Assembly: GCF_003367905.1 (NCBI RefSeq)
Contig: NZ_CP029462.1
Location: forward strand, 1,922,001 to 1,986,000
Source: Megasphaera stantonii
Lineage (GTDB): Bacteria; Bacillota; Negativicutes; Veillonellales; Megasphaeraceae
Direction: 5' to 3'
Length of the DNA: 64,000 bases
The notes under the pieces were generated by a model. It ran no database searches. It was not told the DNA's origin and saw nothing but the letters and a program-made list of their open reading frames with translations. The position numbers were made by a program, and so were the translations under genes. Of this stretch, positions 1-8,830 are shown piece after piece. How positions within the stretch are numbered: the stretch's first letter is position 1; each line of letters opens with the position of its first letter.

Positions 1-1
1 A

Positions 2-250
2 GAGCTGGAAATGATGAAGAAGCTGGGATTAGGCAAGGGCGGCACCCTGGAAAACGTCGTCGTATACGACAAGGAGGAATGCCTGTCGGTACCTCGCGTC
101 GACGACGAGCTGGTACGCCATAAGGTGCTGGATATCATCGGAGACATGGCAATGATCGGGCGTCCCCTGAAGGGGCATATCATTGCCGTAAAATCAAGCC
201 ATAAATTGAACAGTCTTCTGACGAATAAAATTGCGGAAGAATTAGATTAA
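2..250 (+). CDS. lpxC: LpxC C-terminal end (UDP-3-O-acyl-GlcNAc deacetylase), cut by window edge
   Basis: Only the last 82 codons are present; the reading frame is open from base 2. The visible part matches the C-terminal half of LpxC, the zinc deacetylase that commits UDP-acyl-GlcNAc to lipid A. It includes the VRHKVLDIIGDMAMIGRPLKGH stretch, of which HKVLDIIGD and LKGHIIAVKSSHKLN are family hallmarks, with the H..D and GH metal or catalytic residues. It lies 12 bases before fabZ, the usual lpxC-fabZ order in lipid A operons. The identification rests on the C-terminal motifs only. Confidence 0.9.
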   Translation, partial: ELEMMKKLGLGKGGTLENVVVYDKEECLSVPRVDDELVRHKVLDIIGDMAMIGRPLKGHIIAVKSSHKLNSLLTNKIAEELD

Positions 251-262
251 GGAGGAATTCAT

Positions 263-709
263 ATGATTTTGGAAGTAACGGATATTATGGAAATTTTGCC
301 TCATCGCTATCCTATGCTGCTCGTAGACCGCATCATTGAGCTGGAACCGATGAAATACGCTATCGGCATTAAGAACGCGACGTTCAACGAACTGTTTTTC
401 CAGGGCCACTTCCCGGGCCAGCCGGTTATGCCGGGCGTGCTGCTGGCGGAAGCCATGGCCCAGGTCGGCGGCGTCACGCTGCTCTATCCGGAAGAAAACC
501 GCGGCCTGATTCCGTATTTTACGGGCATCGACAAGCTGCGCTTCCGTCACCCCGTCCATCCGGGCGATCAGGTCATCATGCGCGCCGATATTGAAAAGAT
601 CAAAGGCCGCATGGGCAAGGTAAAAGCGCAGTGCCACGTAGGCGACACCCTTTGCGCCGAAGGCGAATACTTATTCGCTCTCATGCCGGGTCAGAACAGC
701 AAGAAATAA
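263..709 (+). CDS. fabZ: 3-hydroxyacyl-ACP dehydratase FabZ
   Basis: This 148-residue hotdog-fold enzyme dehydrates 3-hydroxyacyl-ACP in fatty-acid elongation and competes with lipid A synthesis for 3-hydroxymyristoyl-ACP. The active-site region is visible: PHRYPMLLVDR near residue 12, then GHFPGQPVMPGVLLAEAMAQ near residue 50, with the catalytic His and the Glu of AEAMAQ. The length is typical. An AAGGAGG-type ribosome site precedes the ATG. It sits between lpxC and lpxA, as in many LPS-making bacteria, rather than in the fab operon further downstream in this window. Confidence 0.96.
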   Translation: MILEVTDIMEILPHRYPMLLVDRIIELEPMKYAIGIKNATFNELFFQGHFPGQPVMPGVLLAEAMAQVGGVTLLYPEENRGLIPYFTGIDKLRFRHPVHPGDQVIMRADIEKIKGRMGKVKAQCHVGDTLCAEGEYLFALMPGQNSKK

Positions 710-899
710 TTTTATTGCATTTTTGTCGGATGTAAGAGAAAAACGGCGAAAATGGGAGATAGGTAAATAAAATGTGCTGTTTTTAAAGTGAAAAAGAGGG
801 CATATTTTTCTTTTTGACATACGACTATATACCGTAGAGAGGGATTAATTTAAACAAGCTCCTGCTGTGGCGGCGGCAGGAACGCGAGGAGTGACTTGA
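710..899 (+). other. fabZ-lpxA intergenic spacer
   Basis: This 190-base, AT-rich gap contains a TTGACA at 814-819 but no -10 at a usable distance. It also holds a GC-rich hairpin, CCTGCTG..CGGCAGG, around 862-880, just before the lpxA ribosome site GAGGAGTGA. It may carry a promoter or a small leader structure; nothing more definite can be read. Confidence 0.3.
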
Positions 900-1712
900 A
901 TGACCGAGGAAAAAGAAACTATGCGGCAAAGCATAATACATCCAACGGCTGTTATAGATCCGGCGGCGCAGATCGGCGCCGGCGTAAAAATTGGCCCTTA
1001 TGCCGTGATTGGCCCGAACGTCGTCATCGGCGACGGCACGGAAATTATGGCTCATGTTACGATCGACGGTTGGACGAGAATCGGCAAGAACTGCCGGTTC
1101 TTCCCCAGCGCGTCCATCGGCTCGGAACCGCAGGATTTGAAATTTAAAGGCGAAAAAAGCTATGTCATCATCGGCGACCGCTCCGTATTCCGCGAATTCG
1201 TAACGGTCAGCCGCGCTACGGGCGAAGAAGAGGAAACGCGGATCGGCAACGACTGCCTGTTCCAGGCGTGCACCCATGTCGCCCATAACTGCATTATCGG
1301 CAATAACGTTATCATGAGCAACTGCGCCGGCTTGGCCGGCCACGTCGTCGTAGAAGACCGCGTCGTTATCGGCGGCATCGCCGGCGTGCATCAATTCGTC
1401 AAGATCGGCAGAAACAGCATGATCGGCGGCTTAGCCAAAGTCGTGCAGGATATTCCGCCCTTCGTCATCGCCGACGGCCAGCCGGCGCGCTGCATCGGCC
1501 TGAACAGCGTAGGCCTGTCGCGCGCGGGGATTCCTGAAAACGTGCGGCGCGAGCTGAAAAAGGCCTTCCGCCTGCTCTACCGTTCCGGCTTGAACTTAGG
1601 CCAGGCGATTGCCGAAATGGAACAGGAGCTGGACAGCTCGGAAGAAGTTGAACATTTTCTCCGGTTCCTCCGCAATGCTGATCGGGGCATTTGCCGGGGC
1701 ACGAAAGACTGA
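900..1712 (+). CDS. lpxA: UDP-N-acetylglucosamine O-acyltransferase LpxA
   Basis: LpxA transfers a 3-hydroxyacyl chain from ACP to UDP-GlcNAc, the first step of lipid A synthesis in the cytoplasm. The N-terminal two thirds are hexapeptide repeats (IHPTAVIDPAAQIGAGVKIG and onward) forming a left-handed beta helix. The catalytic His is in THVAHNC near residue 125. A helical C-terminal domain follows from about residue 195. Its 270 residues are close to the usual 255-265. The ATG at 900 has AGGAG eight bases upstream and is preferred over the internal Met at 921. A terminator follows at 1722. Confidence 0.96.
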   Translation: MTEEKETMRQSIIHPTAVIDPAAQIGAGVKIGPYAVIGPNVVIGDGTEIMAHVTIDGWTRIGKNCRFFPSASIGSEPQDLKFKGEKSYVIIGDRSVFREFVTVSRATGEEEETRIGNDCLFQACTHVAHNCIIGNNVIMSNCAGLAGHVVVEDRVVIGGIAGVHQFVKIGRNSMIGGLAKVVQDIPPFVIADGQPARCIGLNSVGLSRAGIPENVRRELKKAFRLLYRSGLNLGQAIAEMEQELDSSEEVEHFLRFLRNADRGICRGTKD

Positions 1713-1721
1713 CGGATACGA

Positions 1722-1757
1722 AAAAGGAGGGAGATGCGTTCTCGCCTCCTTTTTTTC
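1722..1757 (+). terminator. Rho-independent terminator after lpxA
   Basis: An AAAGGAGG/CCTCCTTT stem, extended by GAGA/TCTC, is followed by a run of T. It separates lpxA from the lpxI promoter. Confidence 0.8.
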
Positions 1758-1777
1758 TTGTAATATGTGCTGTATTA

Positions 1778-1806
1778 CTGACATACGGCGCATTTTTTTG
1801 TATAAT
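1778..1806 (+). promoter_or_regulatory. Sigma-A-type promoter of the lpxI-lptF operon
   Basis: CTGACA at 1778-1783, a 17-base spacer and a perfect TATAAT at 1801-1806. The predicted start lies about 35 bases upstream of lpxI. It is probably the main promoter for the long LPS gene run that follows. Confidence 0.75.
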
Positions 1807-1847
1807 ATAAAAATGGATATTTTATTCATTTGTAAGGGTGATACGCA

Positions 1848-2663
1848 ATGGAAAAAGTCGGATTGTTCGCTGGCGTAGGCCAGCTGCCTGTAGAATTTAT
1901 GCGCGCCGCCAAGATGCTGGGCCATGAAGTTGTAGTCATCGCCGTCGTCGACGGCGTAGCGCCGGAGTTGGAGCAAGAAGCCGACGCTTACTACGCCATC
2001 AACGTGGCCAAGCTGGATAAGGTCATTAAGACCATGAAAAAGGAAGGCGTGACCAAGGTCACGATGATCGGCAAGGTTACGAAGGAAATCCTGTTCAAGG
2101 GGCTGAAATTCCCTGACTTGCGGGCTATTAAGCTGCTGGCAAAGCTCCGCAACCGCAAGGATGATACGATTATGCTGGCGATTGTCGAAGAAATCGAAAA
2201 AGACGGCATTGAAGTCGTCGACCAGACGCTGTACCTCAAGCCGCTCATGCCGCCGACGGGCGTGCTGACGAAGCGCCGGCCCACTCCGGAAGAAGAGGAC
2301 GATATCCGCTTTGGCTTCGTCACGGCGAAAGCCATGGGCGGCATGGATATCGGCCAGACTGTCGTCGTAAAAAACAAGGCTGTCATGGCTGTCGAAGCCA
2401 TTGAAGGCACGGACGCCTGCATCCGCCGCGGCGGCGAGCTGGGACGGGGAAAATCGGTCGTCGTAAAGGTCGCCAAGCCGAATCAGGACGTGCGGTTCGA
2501 CGTGCCGGCCGTAGGCAAGCAGACCATTCAATCCATGCTGGACAGCGGCTGCACCGTCCTGGCGATGGAAGCGGAGCGGACCTTGTTTGTGGAACAGGAA
2601 GAGGTCTTGAAGCTGGCCAATGCCCACGATTTGTGCATCTGCGCCGTAGATAAGACGTTCTGA
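1848..2663 (+). CDS. lpxI: UDP-2,3-diacylglucosamine pyrophosphatase LpxI
   Basis: LpxI (DUF1009 family) hydrolyses UDP-2,3-diacylglucosamine to lipid X, replacing the unrelated LpxH of enterobacteria. The 271-residue protein starts with EKVGLFAGVGQLPVEF, the conserved N-terminal motif. It has the C-terminal core with EAIEGTDACIRRGG near residue 184, which carries the catalytic-region Asp, and VVKVAKPNQDVRFDVPAVG further on. It is the first gene after the promoter at 1778 and lies 13 bases before lpxB, the next enzyme of the pathway. Confidence 0.93.
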   Translation: MEKVGLFAGVGQLPVEFMRAAKMLGHEVVVIAVVDGVAPELEQEADAYYAINVAKLDKVIKTMKKEGVTKVTMIGKVTKEILFKGLKFPDLRAIKLLAKLRNRKDDTIMLAIVEEIEKDGIEVVDQTLYLKPLMPPTGVLTKRRPTPEEEDDIRFGFVTAKAMGGMDIGQTVVVKNKAVMAVEAIEGTDACIRRGGELGRGKSVVVKVAKPNQDVRFDVPAVGKQTIQSMLDSGCTVLAMEAERTLFVEQEEVLKLANAHDLCICAVDKTF

Positions 2664-2676
2664 CAGAGGAGTTTTC

Positions 2677-3831
2677 ATGAAAATCATGTTTTCCGCCGGC
2701 GAAGCGTCCGGCGATATGCACGGCGCCAACTTAGCGAAAGCCCTGCGGGAACTGGACCCCAGCGTAGAATTGCTGGGCATGGGCGGAGCCCGTATGGAAG
2801 AGGCCGGCGTAAACATCATATATGATATTAAAAATCTGGGATTTATCGGCGTAGGCGAAATTCTGCGCAAGATTCCCTTTTTCTTCCGTCTCCGCGATTT
2901 TCTCATCCGGAAGATGAAGGAAGAAAAACCGGATTTGCTGGTCTGCATCGATTATCCCGGCTTTAATATGCAGCTCATCAAGAAGGCCAAGGCTGCCGGC
3001 ATTACCGTCGTCTATTACATCTTGCCGACGATCTGGGCCTGGCACAAGAGCCGGGGTCATACGATTGCCAAGTATTCCGATTTGGCTATTTCCCTGTTTC
3101 CCTTTGAGGCGGACATGTATAAGGCCATGGGGACGAACGTCGTCTATGCGGGCCATCCCCTTCTCGACTCGGTCCATCCGTCTATGAGCCGCGGCGAAGC
3201 GGAGGCCTTTTTCGGCCTGGATGCCAGCAAGAAGACGATACTGCTCATGCCGGGCAGCCGGATGCAGGAAGTGCGGGGATTGCTGCCGGTCATGCTGGAA
3301 GGCGTACGGAAGATACAGGAAACGGTGCCCGATGTGCAGTGCCTCTTGCCGCGGGCTTCGACGATCGATACGTCGGTGCTGGAAGCAATCATAGGGGAGC
3401 ATGATGTTCCCGTCACGATCGGTGAGAATACCCATGTATACGATATGATGCAGGTCAGCACGGCGGCTATTGCCGCCTCGGGGACGGCGACGCTGGAAAC
3501 GGCCCTCATGAAGGTGCCTACCCTTTTGGTGTACCGCGTGGCGCCCCTTACGTACTGGCTGTCGAAAGTATTAGTTCACATAGAAAATATCGGCCTTCCC
3601 AATATCATCATGGGGCGGCGCATCATGCCGGAGCTGTGGCAGGACGACGTGACGCCTGAGGGCATCGCCAGTGTCGTCGCGCCGTTATTGCACGATGCCG
3701 GGCGCTGGGAACAGCTGCGGGACGCCATGGCCGACGTAGGCCGCACCATGGGCGAAGCCGGCTCCGTACGCCGCATCGCCCGGACGATATTACATTTTGC
3801 TAAGGAGAACCATCCGAATGAAGCAATATAA
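2677..3831 (+). CDS. lpxB: Lipid-A-disaccharide synthase LpxB
   Basis: This GT19 glycosyltransferase joins lipid X and UDP-diacylglucosamine into the lipid A disaccharide at the inner face of the membrane. The 384-residue product begins KIMFSAGEASGDMHGANL, the family signature, and shows VCIDYPGFNMQL, LPTIWAWHKSR, LLMPGSRMQEV and AASGTATLETALMKVPTLLVYR in the expected order. A GAGGAG ribosome site precedes the ATG. Its last 14 bases overlap the start of msbA, suggesting translational coupling. Confidence 0.96.
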   Translation: MKIMFSAGEASGDMHGANLAKALRELDPSVELLGMGGARMEEAGVNIIYDIKNLGFIGVGEILRKIPFFFRLRDFLIRKMKEEKPDLLVCIDYPGFNMQLIKKAKAAGITVVYYILPTIWAWHKSRGHTIAKYSDLAISLFPFEADMYKAMGTNVVYAGHPLLDSVHPSMSRGEAEAFFGLDASKKTILLMPGSRMQEVRGLLPVMLEGVRKIQETVPDVQCLLPRASTIDTSVLEAIIGEHDVPVTIGENTHVYDMMQVSTAAIAASGTATLETALMKVPTLLVYRVAPLTYWLSKVLVHIENIGLPNIIMGRRIMPELWQDDVTPEGIASVVAPLLHDAGRWEQLRDAMADVGRTMGEAGSVRRIARTILHFAKENHPNEAI

Positions 3832-5569
3832 CAGCTGGCAAAGCTATAAACGTTTGTTGAGGTTTATTACGCCGTATAAAAAACGCCTCGTCGTAGCCGT
3901 TATTTGTATGGCCTTTTCCGGCGCGAGCAACGTCGTCGTGCCGTGGCTGATTAAAGACGTTATCGATAAGGTATTGGCGAATAAGGATATTTATACGCTC
4001 AACCTCATCGTCATCAGTATTTTGGTATTGTTCCTCCTGCGCGGCTTTTTCTATTTCGGCGAACGCTACCTCATGAGCTTCGTCGGGCAGCGAATCGTAA
4101 ACGACATACGGGAGAAGCTGTACCGTCATCTGCAGATTTTATCGCTGTCGTATTTTGACCGCCGCAAGACCGGGAATATCATGAGCAACCTGACGAACGA
4201 TGTCACGGCGCTGCAGACGGCCATTGCCGGCAACCTGATATCCTTCGTGCAGGAATCGGTCATCCTCATCGGCTCCCTCGTTTCGATGCTGGTGCTGAAC
4301 TGGAAGCTGACCCTGCTGACCCTGGTCATCGTGCCCCTCGTCGTCGTGACAATCAACGTATTCGGCAAGCGATTGCGCCGGGCCGGCCACGAAGTGCAGG
4401 GCAAGATGGCCGATATTACGGCCCTTTTGGAAGAGGCCATTTCCGGCATCCGCATTATCCGTTCCTTTAACCGCGAGGCCTTTGAAATCAAACGGTTCGT
4501 CAAGCAGAACGACAACAACTTCTGGGCCCTCATGAAGACGACGCGGCTGACGGCTATGCTGACGCCGTTCATTCAGTTTTTTGCAGCCATCGCCATTACG
4601 GGGATTATCTGGTACGGCGGCATGAGCGTCATCGACGGCGATATGACGGCCGGCGAGCTCATCGCCTTCCTGATTTACGCCATCAACCTGGCCAATCCCG
4701 TGCGGCGCATCAGCGAAATATACGGCGATATCCAGCGGTCCCTGGCCGCTGCCGACCGGGTATTTGAGACCCTCGACACGGAACCGGACGTCAAAGAAAA
4801 GGAAGGCGCCGTCGAATTGCCGCCCGTACAGGGCCACATCGAATTCGACCACATTTCCTTTGCCTATGACGCGGAGCATCCGGCCCTTACGGATTTCAAC
4901 CTGTCCGTCAAGCCCGGCCAAATAGTAGCCCTCGTCGGGCCCAGCGGCGCCGGGAAATCGACGGTGGCCAACTTGCTGCCTCGTTTCTATGACGTGACGA
5001 GCGGCCGCCTGACCATCGACGGCGTCGACGTCCGCGACGTGACCTTTTCCTCACTGCGCCAGCAAATCGGCTTGGTGCCGCAGGAGACAATGCTGTTCAA
5101 CGCGACGGTCCGGGAAAATATCCTCTACGGCCGGCTGGACGCCAGCGACGACGAAATCGTAGCGGCTGCCAAGGCGGCCAACGCCCATGACTTCATCATG
5201 AGCCTGCCTCACGGCTATGAATCCATCGTCGGCGACCGGGGCAGCGCCTTGTCCGGCGGCCAGCGCCAGCGCATCGCCATTGCCCGGGCTATCTTGAAGA
5301 ATCCGCGGATTCTCATCCTCGACGAAGCGACGTCGGCCCTCGATACGGAAAGCGAAAAGATCGTGCAGGCCGCTCTGGACCGCCTAATGGAAGGCCGGAC
5401 GGCCGTCGTCATCGCCCATCGCCTGAGCACGGTGCGCGACGCCGACCATATCGTCGTCATCGACCACGGCCATATTGCCGAAGAAGGAACCCATGAAGAG
5501 CTGCTGGCTAAAAAGGGCTTGTATGCGAACTTGTATGCCGTGCAGTTTAAAGATAACGCAGAAGGATAA
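3818..5569 (+). CDS. msbA: Lipid A flippase MsbA (ABC exporter half-transporter)
   Basis: This 583-residue ABC exporter flips lipid A core across the inner membrane as a homodimer. Six membrane helices occupy roughly residues 1-320. The nucleotide-binding domain follows, with Walker A GPSGAGKST near residue 374, the LSGGQRQR signature near 477, Walker B ILILDEATSALD and an H-loop IAHRL. The ATG at 3818 has AAGGAG (3802-3807) at the right distance; an upstream in-frame start at 3797 has none. Between lpxB and waaA, the lipid A substrate is more likely than multidrug export. Confidence 0.9.
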   Translation: MKQYNSWQSYKRLLRFITPYKKRLVVAVICMAFSGASNVVVPWLIKDVIDKVLANKDIYTLNLIVISILVLFLLRGFFYFGERYLMSFVGQRIVNDIREKLYRHLQILSLSYFDRRKTGNIMSNLTNDVTALQTAIAGNLISFVQESVILIGSLVSMLVLNWKLTLLTLVIVPLVVVTINVFGKRLRRAGHEVQGKMADITALLEEAISGIRIIRSFNREAFEIKRFVKQNDNNFWALMKTTRLTAMLTPFIQFFAAIAITGIIWYGGMSVIDGDMTAGELIAFLIYAINLANPVRRISEIYGDIQRSLAAADRVFETLDTEPDVKEKEGAVELPPVQGHIEFDHISFAYDAEHPALTDFNLSVKPGQIVALVGPSGAGKSTVANLLPRFYDVTSGRLTIDGVDVRDVTFSSLRQQIGLVPQETMLFNATVRENILYGRLDASDDEIVAAAKAANAHDFIMSLPHGYESIVGDRGSALSGGQRQRIAIARAILKNPRILILDEATSALDTESEKIVQAALDRLMEGRTAVVIAHRLSTVRDADHIVVIDHGHIAEEGTHEELLAKKGLYANLYAVQFKDNAEG

Positions 5570-5574
5570 GATTC

Positions 5575-6930
5575 ATGAAGACAAATATGAGAGCCCAATC
5601 CATGTATTGGCTGTACAACGTACTGCTGCTGGTGTATTGGGCGACGCTGATTCCCATGCTCATTTACCGCCTGATTCGCGAAGAAGGCTTTTATCAGCGC
5701 ATCAAACAGAGCATCGGGTTTCTGCCGGATGATTTAAAAGAAAAAATATCGAACCGCCACGCCATCTGGGTGCACGCCGCGTCGGTCGGAGAAATCGTAG
5801 CGGCCAGCCCTATCGTGCGGGAAATGCGCAAGACCCATCCGAACGAGGTCATCATCGTGTCCGTCGTCACGGCGACGGGATTCCGCATGGCCCATCAGAT
5901 TATCAAGGGCGCCGACGGGATTTTATATTTCCCTCTGGACCTGCCGTACCTGACGGACCGCATTTTGACCATCGTCAAGCCGCGGGCCATCGTCCTTGTC
6001 GAGACGGAAATCTGGCCGAACTTCCTGCGCATCGCGGCCCGCAAGAATATTCCCGTCATGATGATGAACGGGCGCATCAGCCGCCGCAGCTCCAGCCGGT
6101 ACCGCATGATTACCTTCTTTACGCGCCGCGTCTTGTCGACGATTTACGTGTTCTGCATGCAGAGCCGCATCGACGCCCAATATATCATTGACATCGGCGC
6201 CGACCCCAATAAGGTCATCGTCACGGGCAATACGAAGTACGACCAGACCTACGGCATCGTGACGGATGAAGAAAAGAAGCGCTACCTCAAGGAGCTGGGA
6301 TTCGACGAAAACACCTATCCCATCATGATTGCCGGCAGCACCCATAAGGGGGAAAACGTGTCGGTATACAAGGCGTTCTGCAATATACGGAACCATTTCC
6401 CCGGAGCGAAGCTCATCATAGCGCCGCGCTACATTCATCAGGCCGACCTCATTTACGACGAAGGCGTCAAGCACGGCGTGACGATGGTCAAACGCAGCGA
6501 CATGGTAGCGGGAAAGCAAATTGCCGGCCCATACGACGGCGTCCTCCTCGATACGATCGGCGAGCTGGGCCGGGTGTACAGCCTGGGCGATTTGATCTTC
6601 GTCGGCGGCAGCCTGGCCCATATCGGCGGCCATAATATCCTGGAGCCGGCGGCGCACGGCAAGCCGATTGTCGTCGGGCCGAACATGTTTAATTTCGTAG
6701 AAATTTTCGATCTTCTCAGCAGCCGCGGCGCCTGCGTCATGGTGCGGAATGAAGAAGAGTTTATTGATACCTGTCTGGATATACTGATTCACCCTGAAAA
6801 GGCGGAAGAAATGAAGCGCCACTGCCTGGAAATCGTCGAAGAAAATCAAGGGGCGACCAAGAAGAACCTCGACGAGCTGCAGCGGCTGCTGGACGAAGTA
6901 TACGGACATTATGAAGTAGACAAGAAGTAA
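5575..6930 (+). CDS. waaA: KDO transferase WaaA
   Basis: WaaA (KdtA) transfers 3-deoxy-D-manno-octulosonic acid from CMP-KDO to lipid IVA. The 451-residue GT30 enzyme has an N-terminal membrane anchor (about residues 10-30), then WVHAASVGEIVAASPIVREM near residue 64 with the catalytic-region Glu. ETEIWPNFL and FVGGSLAHIGGHNILEPAAHGKP near residue 345 form the CMP-KDO site. The start has AGAAGGAT upstream and lies 5 bases after msbA. Whether it adds one or two KDO residues cannot be read from sequence. Confidence 0.94.
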   Translation: MKTNMRAQSMYWLYNVLLLVYWATLIPMLIYRLIREEGFYQRIKQSIGFLPDDLKEKISNRHAIWVHAASVGEIVAASPIVREMRKTHPNEVIIVSVVTATGFRMAHQIIKGADGILYFPLDLPYLTDRILTIVKPRAIVLVETEIWPNFLRIAARKNIPVMMMNGRISRRSSSRYRMITFFTRRVLSTIYVFCMQSRIDAQYIIDIGADPNKVIVTGNTKYDQTYGIVTDEEKKRYLKELGFDENTYPIMIAGSTHKGENVSVYKAFCNIRNHFPGAKLIIAPRYIHQADLIYDEGVKHGVTMVKRSDMVAGKQIAGPYDGVLLDTIGELGRVYSLGDLIFVGGSLAHIGGHNILEPAAHGKPIVVGPNMFNFVEIFDLLSSRGACVMVRNEEEFIDTCLDILIHPEKAEEMKRHCLEIVEENQGATKKNLDELQRLLDEVYGHYEVDKK

Positions 6931-6947
6931 GCATCGGAGATGAGCAT

Positions 6948-8084
6948 ATGGCATTGCGCACGAAACTTGCCGCGTACTTTCTCGATTTGATGAACGGCTC
7001 GTCCTCCCATTGCTGGGACGGGCTGGTGCTGGGCGCGCTGGAGCGTGCCGCCGTCCTGTACCGGAAGGGCGTCGAGAAAAAATACCGTTCCTATGCGGAC
7101 CATCCGGAACGGCAGGTCCGGCTGGACGCCGTCGTCATCAGCCTCGGCAACATTACCGTCGGCGGGACGGGAAAGACGCCGGCTGCCTGTATGCTGGCCC
7201 AGCGGCTGCAGCGGGAAGGATACCGCGTAGCCCTGCTCAACCGGGGATACCGCTCTCAGAAGGAACACGACGGGGCGGTCATGTCCGACGGACGGCAGGT
7301 GCTGCTGTCGGCGGCGGAAGGCGGCGACGAAGCGTGCCTCATGGCCCGCAGCCTGCCGGGGATTCCCGTCGTCATCGGACGGGAACGCCGACGGAGCGGA
7401 CAAATGGCTATCGAGCAGTTCGGCTCGCAGGTCTTGCTGCTGGACGACGGCTTTCAGCACTGGCAGCTGCATCGGGACTTGGATATCGTCCTCGTCGACG
7501 CAACCAATCCCTTCGGCAACGGCAAGGTATTGCCGCGGGGGATTCTGCGCGAGCCCATGGAGCACCTGAATCGGGCCGGCCTGTTTCTCATTACGAAATG
7601 CGACCAGGCGTCGCGGGAAGCCATCGACGCCGTGTACGGCGCGCTGCAGGCCTATAATCCCGACGCGCCCATTGCAGAATCGGTCCATCGGGCTAAGTGG
7701 TGCATATCCTTCAGCGACTGGAACGGCATGAAGGGGCGGGAAAACTGCCAGGCTCTTCCTAAGGGAACGAAGGCCGTCGCCGTATCGGCCCTGGGAAACC
7801 CGGCGTCCTTTGAGCAGACGATTCGCTCTTTTGGATATGACGTCGTTCAGGCCCTGCGTTACGACGACCACCATCACTATGGAACCGACGACATGGCGGC
7901 GATGAAAAAGGCGGCAGACGCCGCAGGCGCCGTGCTGATTACGACGGAAAAGGACGCCGTAAAGCTCAATCCGGAATGGATCAGACAATACGATCTGCCC
8001 CTGTACGTCCTGGGCATCGCGCTGGAAGTTACAAGGGGCGGAGAACAGATAGATAAGGTATTACGCCACGTAATAGGAGGTTAG
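6948..8084 (+). CDS. lpxK: Tetraacyldisaccharide 4'-kinase LpxK
   Basis: LpxK phosphorylates the 4' position of the lipid A disaccharide at the membrane. The 378-residue protein has the P-loop-like motif NITVGGTGKTP near residue 68, the LLNRGYRSQ segment and the LLLDDGFQHWQLHRDLDIV motif with catalytic Asp and His near residue 165. A short N-terminal hydrophobic stretch fits a membrane anchor. It lies 17 bases after waaA and 3 bases before kdsB. Confidence 0.94.
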   Translation: MALRTKLAAYFLDLMNGSSSHCWDGLVLGALERAAVLYRKGVEKKYRSYADHPERQVRLDAVVISLGNITVGGTGKTPAACMLAQRLQREGYRVALLNRGYRSQKEHDGAVMSDGRQVLLSAAEGGDEACLMARSLPGIPVVIGRERRRSGQMAIEQFGSQVLLLDDGFQHWQLHRDLDIVLVDATNPFGNGKVLPRGILREPMEHLNRAGLFLITKCDQASREAIDAVYGALQAYNPDAPIAESVHRAKWCISFSDWNGMKGRENCQALPKGTKAVAVSALGNPASFEQTIRSFGYDVVQALRYDDHHHYGTDDMAAMKKAADAAGAVLITTEKDAVKLNPEWIRQYDLPLYVLGIALEVTRGGEQIDKVLRHVIGG

Positions 8085-8087
8085 GTT

Positions 8088-8825
8088 ATGAAATTTGTAT
8101 GCATCATCCCATCCCGCTACGCCTCGACGCGCCTGCCGGGCAAGCCGCTGGCCGATATTGCCGGCAAGCCTATGGTGCAGCGCGTATATGAACAAGCGGC
8201 GAAGGCGGCGAAGCTGGAACAAGTCGTCGTCGCCGTCGATAATCCGAAAGTGTACGACACAGTCGTCTCCTTCGGCGGCCATGCCGTCATGACGCGGGAA
8301 GACCACGCCAACGGCACGGACCGCCTGGCCGAGGCGGTAGCTCATTTCCCTGACGCCGATGTCATCGTCAACGTCCAGGGCGACGAGCCTCTCATTGCGC
8401 CCGACGTCATCGACGCCTTGTGTGCCGTCTTTGAAGAAGACCCGTCCCTGTCCATGGCTACGGTCGCCTCGCCGCTGGCAGAAGAAGAGTACAATGAGCC
8501 GAGCGCCGTCAAGGTCGTCATGAATCAGAAAGACGAAGCCATGTACTTTTCCAGATCCCTGATTCCCTATCCGCGCAACGCCTTTGACGATACGATACGC
8601 CCGTATAAGCACATCGGCATTTACGCCTACCGCCGCGATTTCCTGCTGCAGTACGCCGCTATGGAACAGACGCCGGCGGAAAAAGTGGAATCGCTGGAAC
8701 AGTTGCGGGTTCTGGAAAATGGATATAAGATAAAGGTAATCAAGACAAACCATACGTTTATCGGCATCGATACGCCGGAAGATTTAGAACACATCCGCGC
8801 ATACTTCGCGCAAAAGGGAGAATAA
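8088..8825 (+). CDS. kdsB: CMP-KDO synthetase KdsB
   Basis: KdsB activates KDO with CTP for transfer by WaaA. The 245-residue nucleotidyltransferase begins CIIPSRYASTRLPGKPLADI with the R/K nucleotide-binding motif, then VNVQGDEPLIAPDVID near residue 98 (metal-binding Asp) and KHIGIYAYRRDFL near residue 183. The GC-rich codon use matches its neighbours. An AGGAGG site lies inside the end of lpxK upstream, giving a 3-base intergenic gap. Confidence 0.96.
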   Translation: MKFVCIIPSRYASTRLPGKPLADIAGKPMVQRVYEQAAKAAKLEQVVVAVDNPKVYDTVVSFGGHAVMTREDHANGTDRLAEAVAHFPDADVIVNVQGDEPLIAPDVIDALCAVFEEDPSLSMATVASPLAEEEYNEPSAVKVVMNQKDEAMYFSRSLIPYPRNAFDDTIRPYKHIGIYAYRRDFLLQYAAMEQTPAEKVESLEQLRVLENGYKIKVIKTNHTFIGIDTPEDLEHIRAYFAQKGE

Positions 8826-8830
8826 CGCAT

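Noticed and set aside
814-836. TTGACA as lpxA promoter
   Set aside because: No -10 hexamer occurs at 16-19 bases; TATATA lies too close.
1596-2948. Long minus-strand open frame opposite lpxI
   Set aside because: It is antisense to clearly functional genes, has no family motif and no ribosome site; long antisense frames are common in this GC-rich coding style. The same applies to other long opposite-strand frames in the LPS, fab and dnaE regions.
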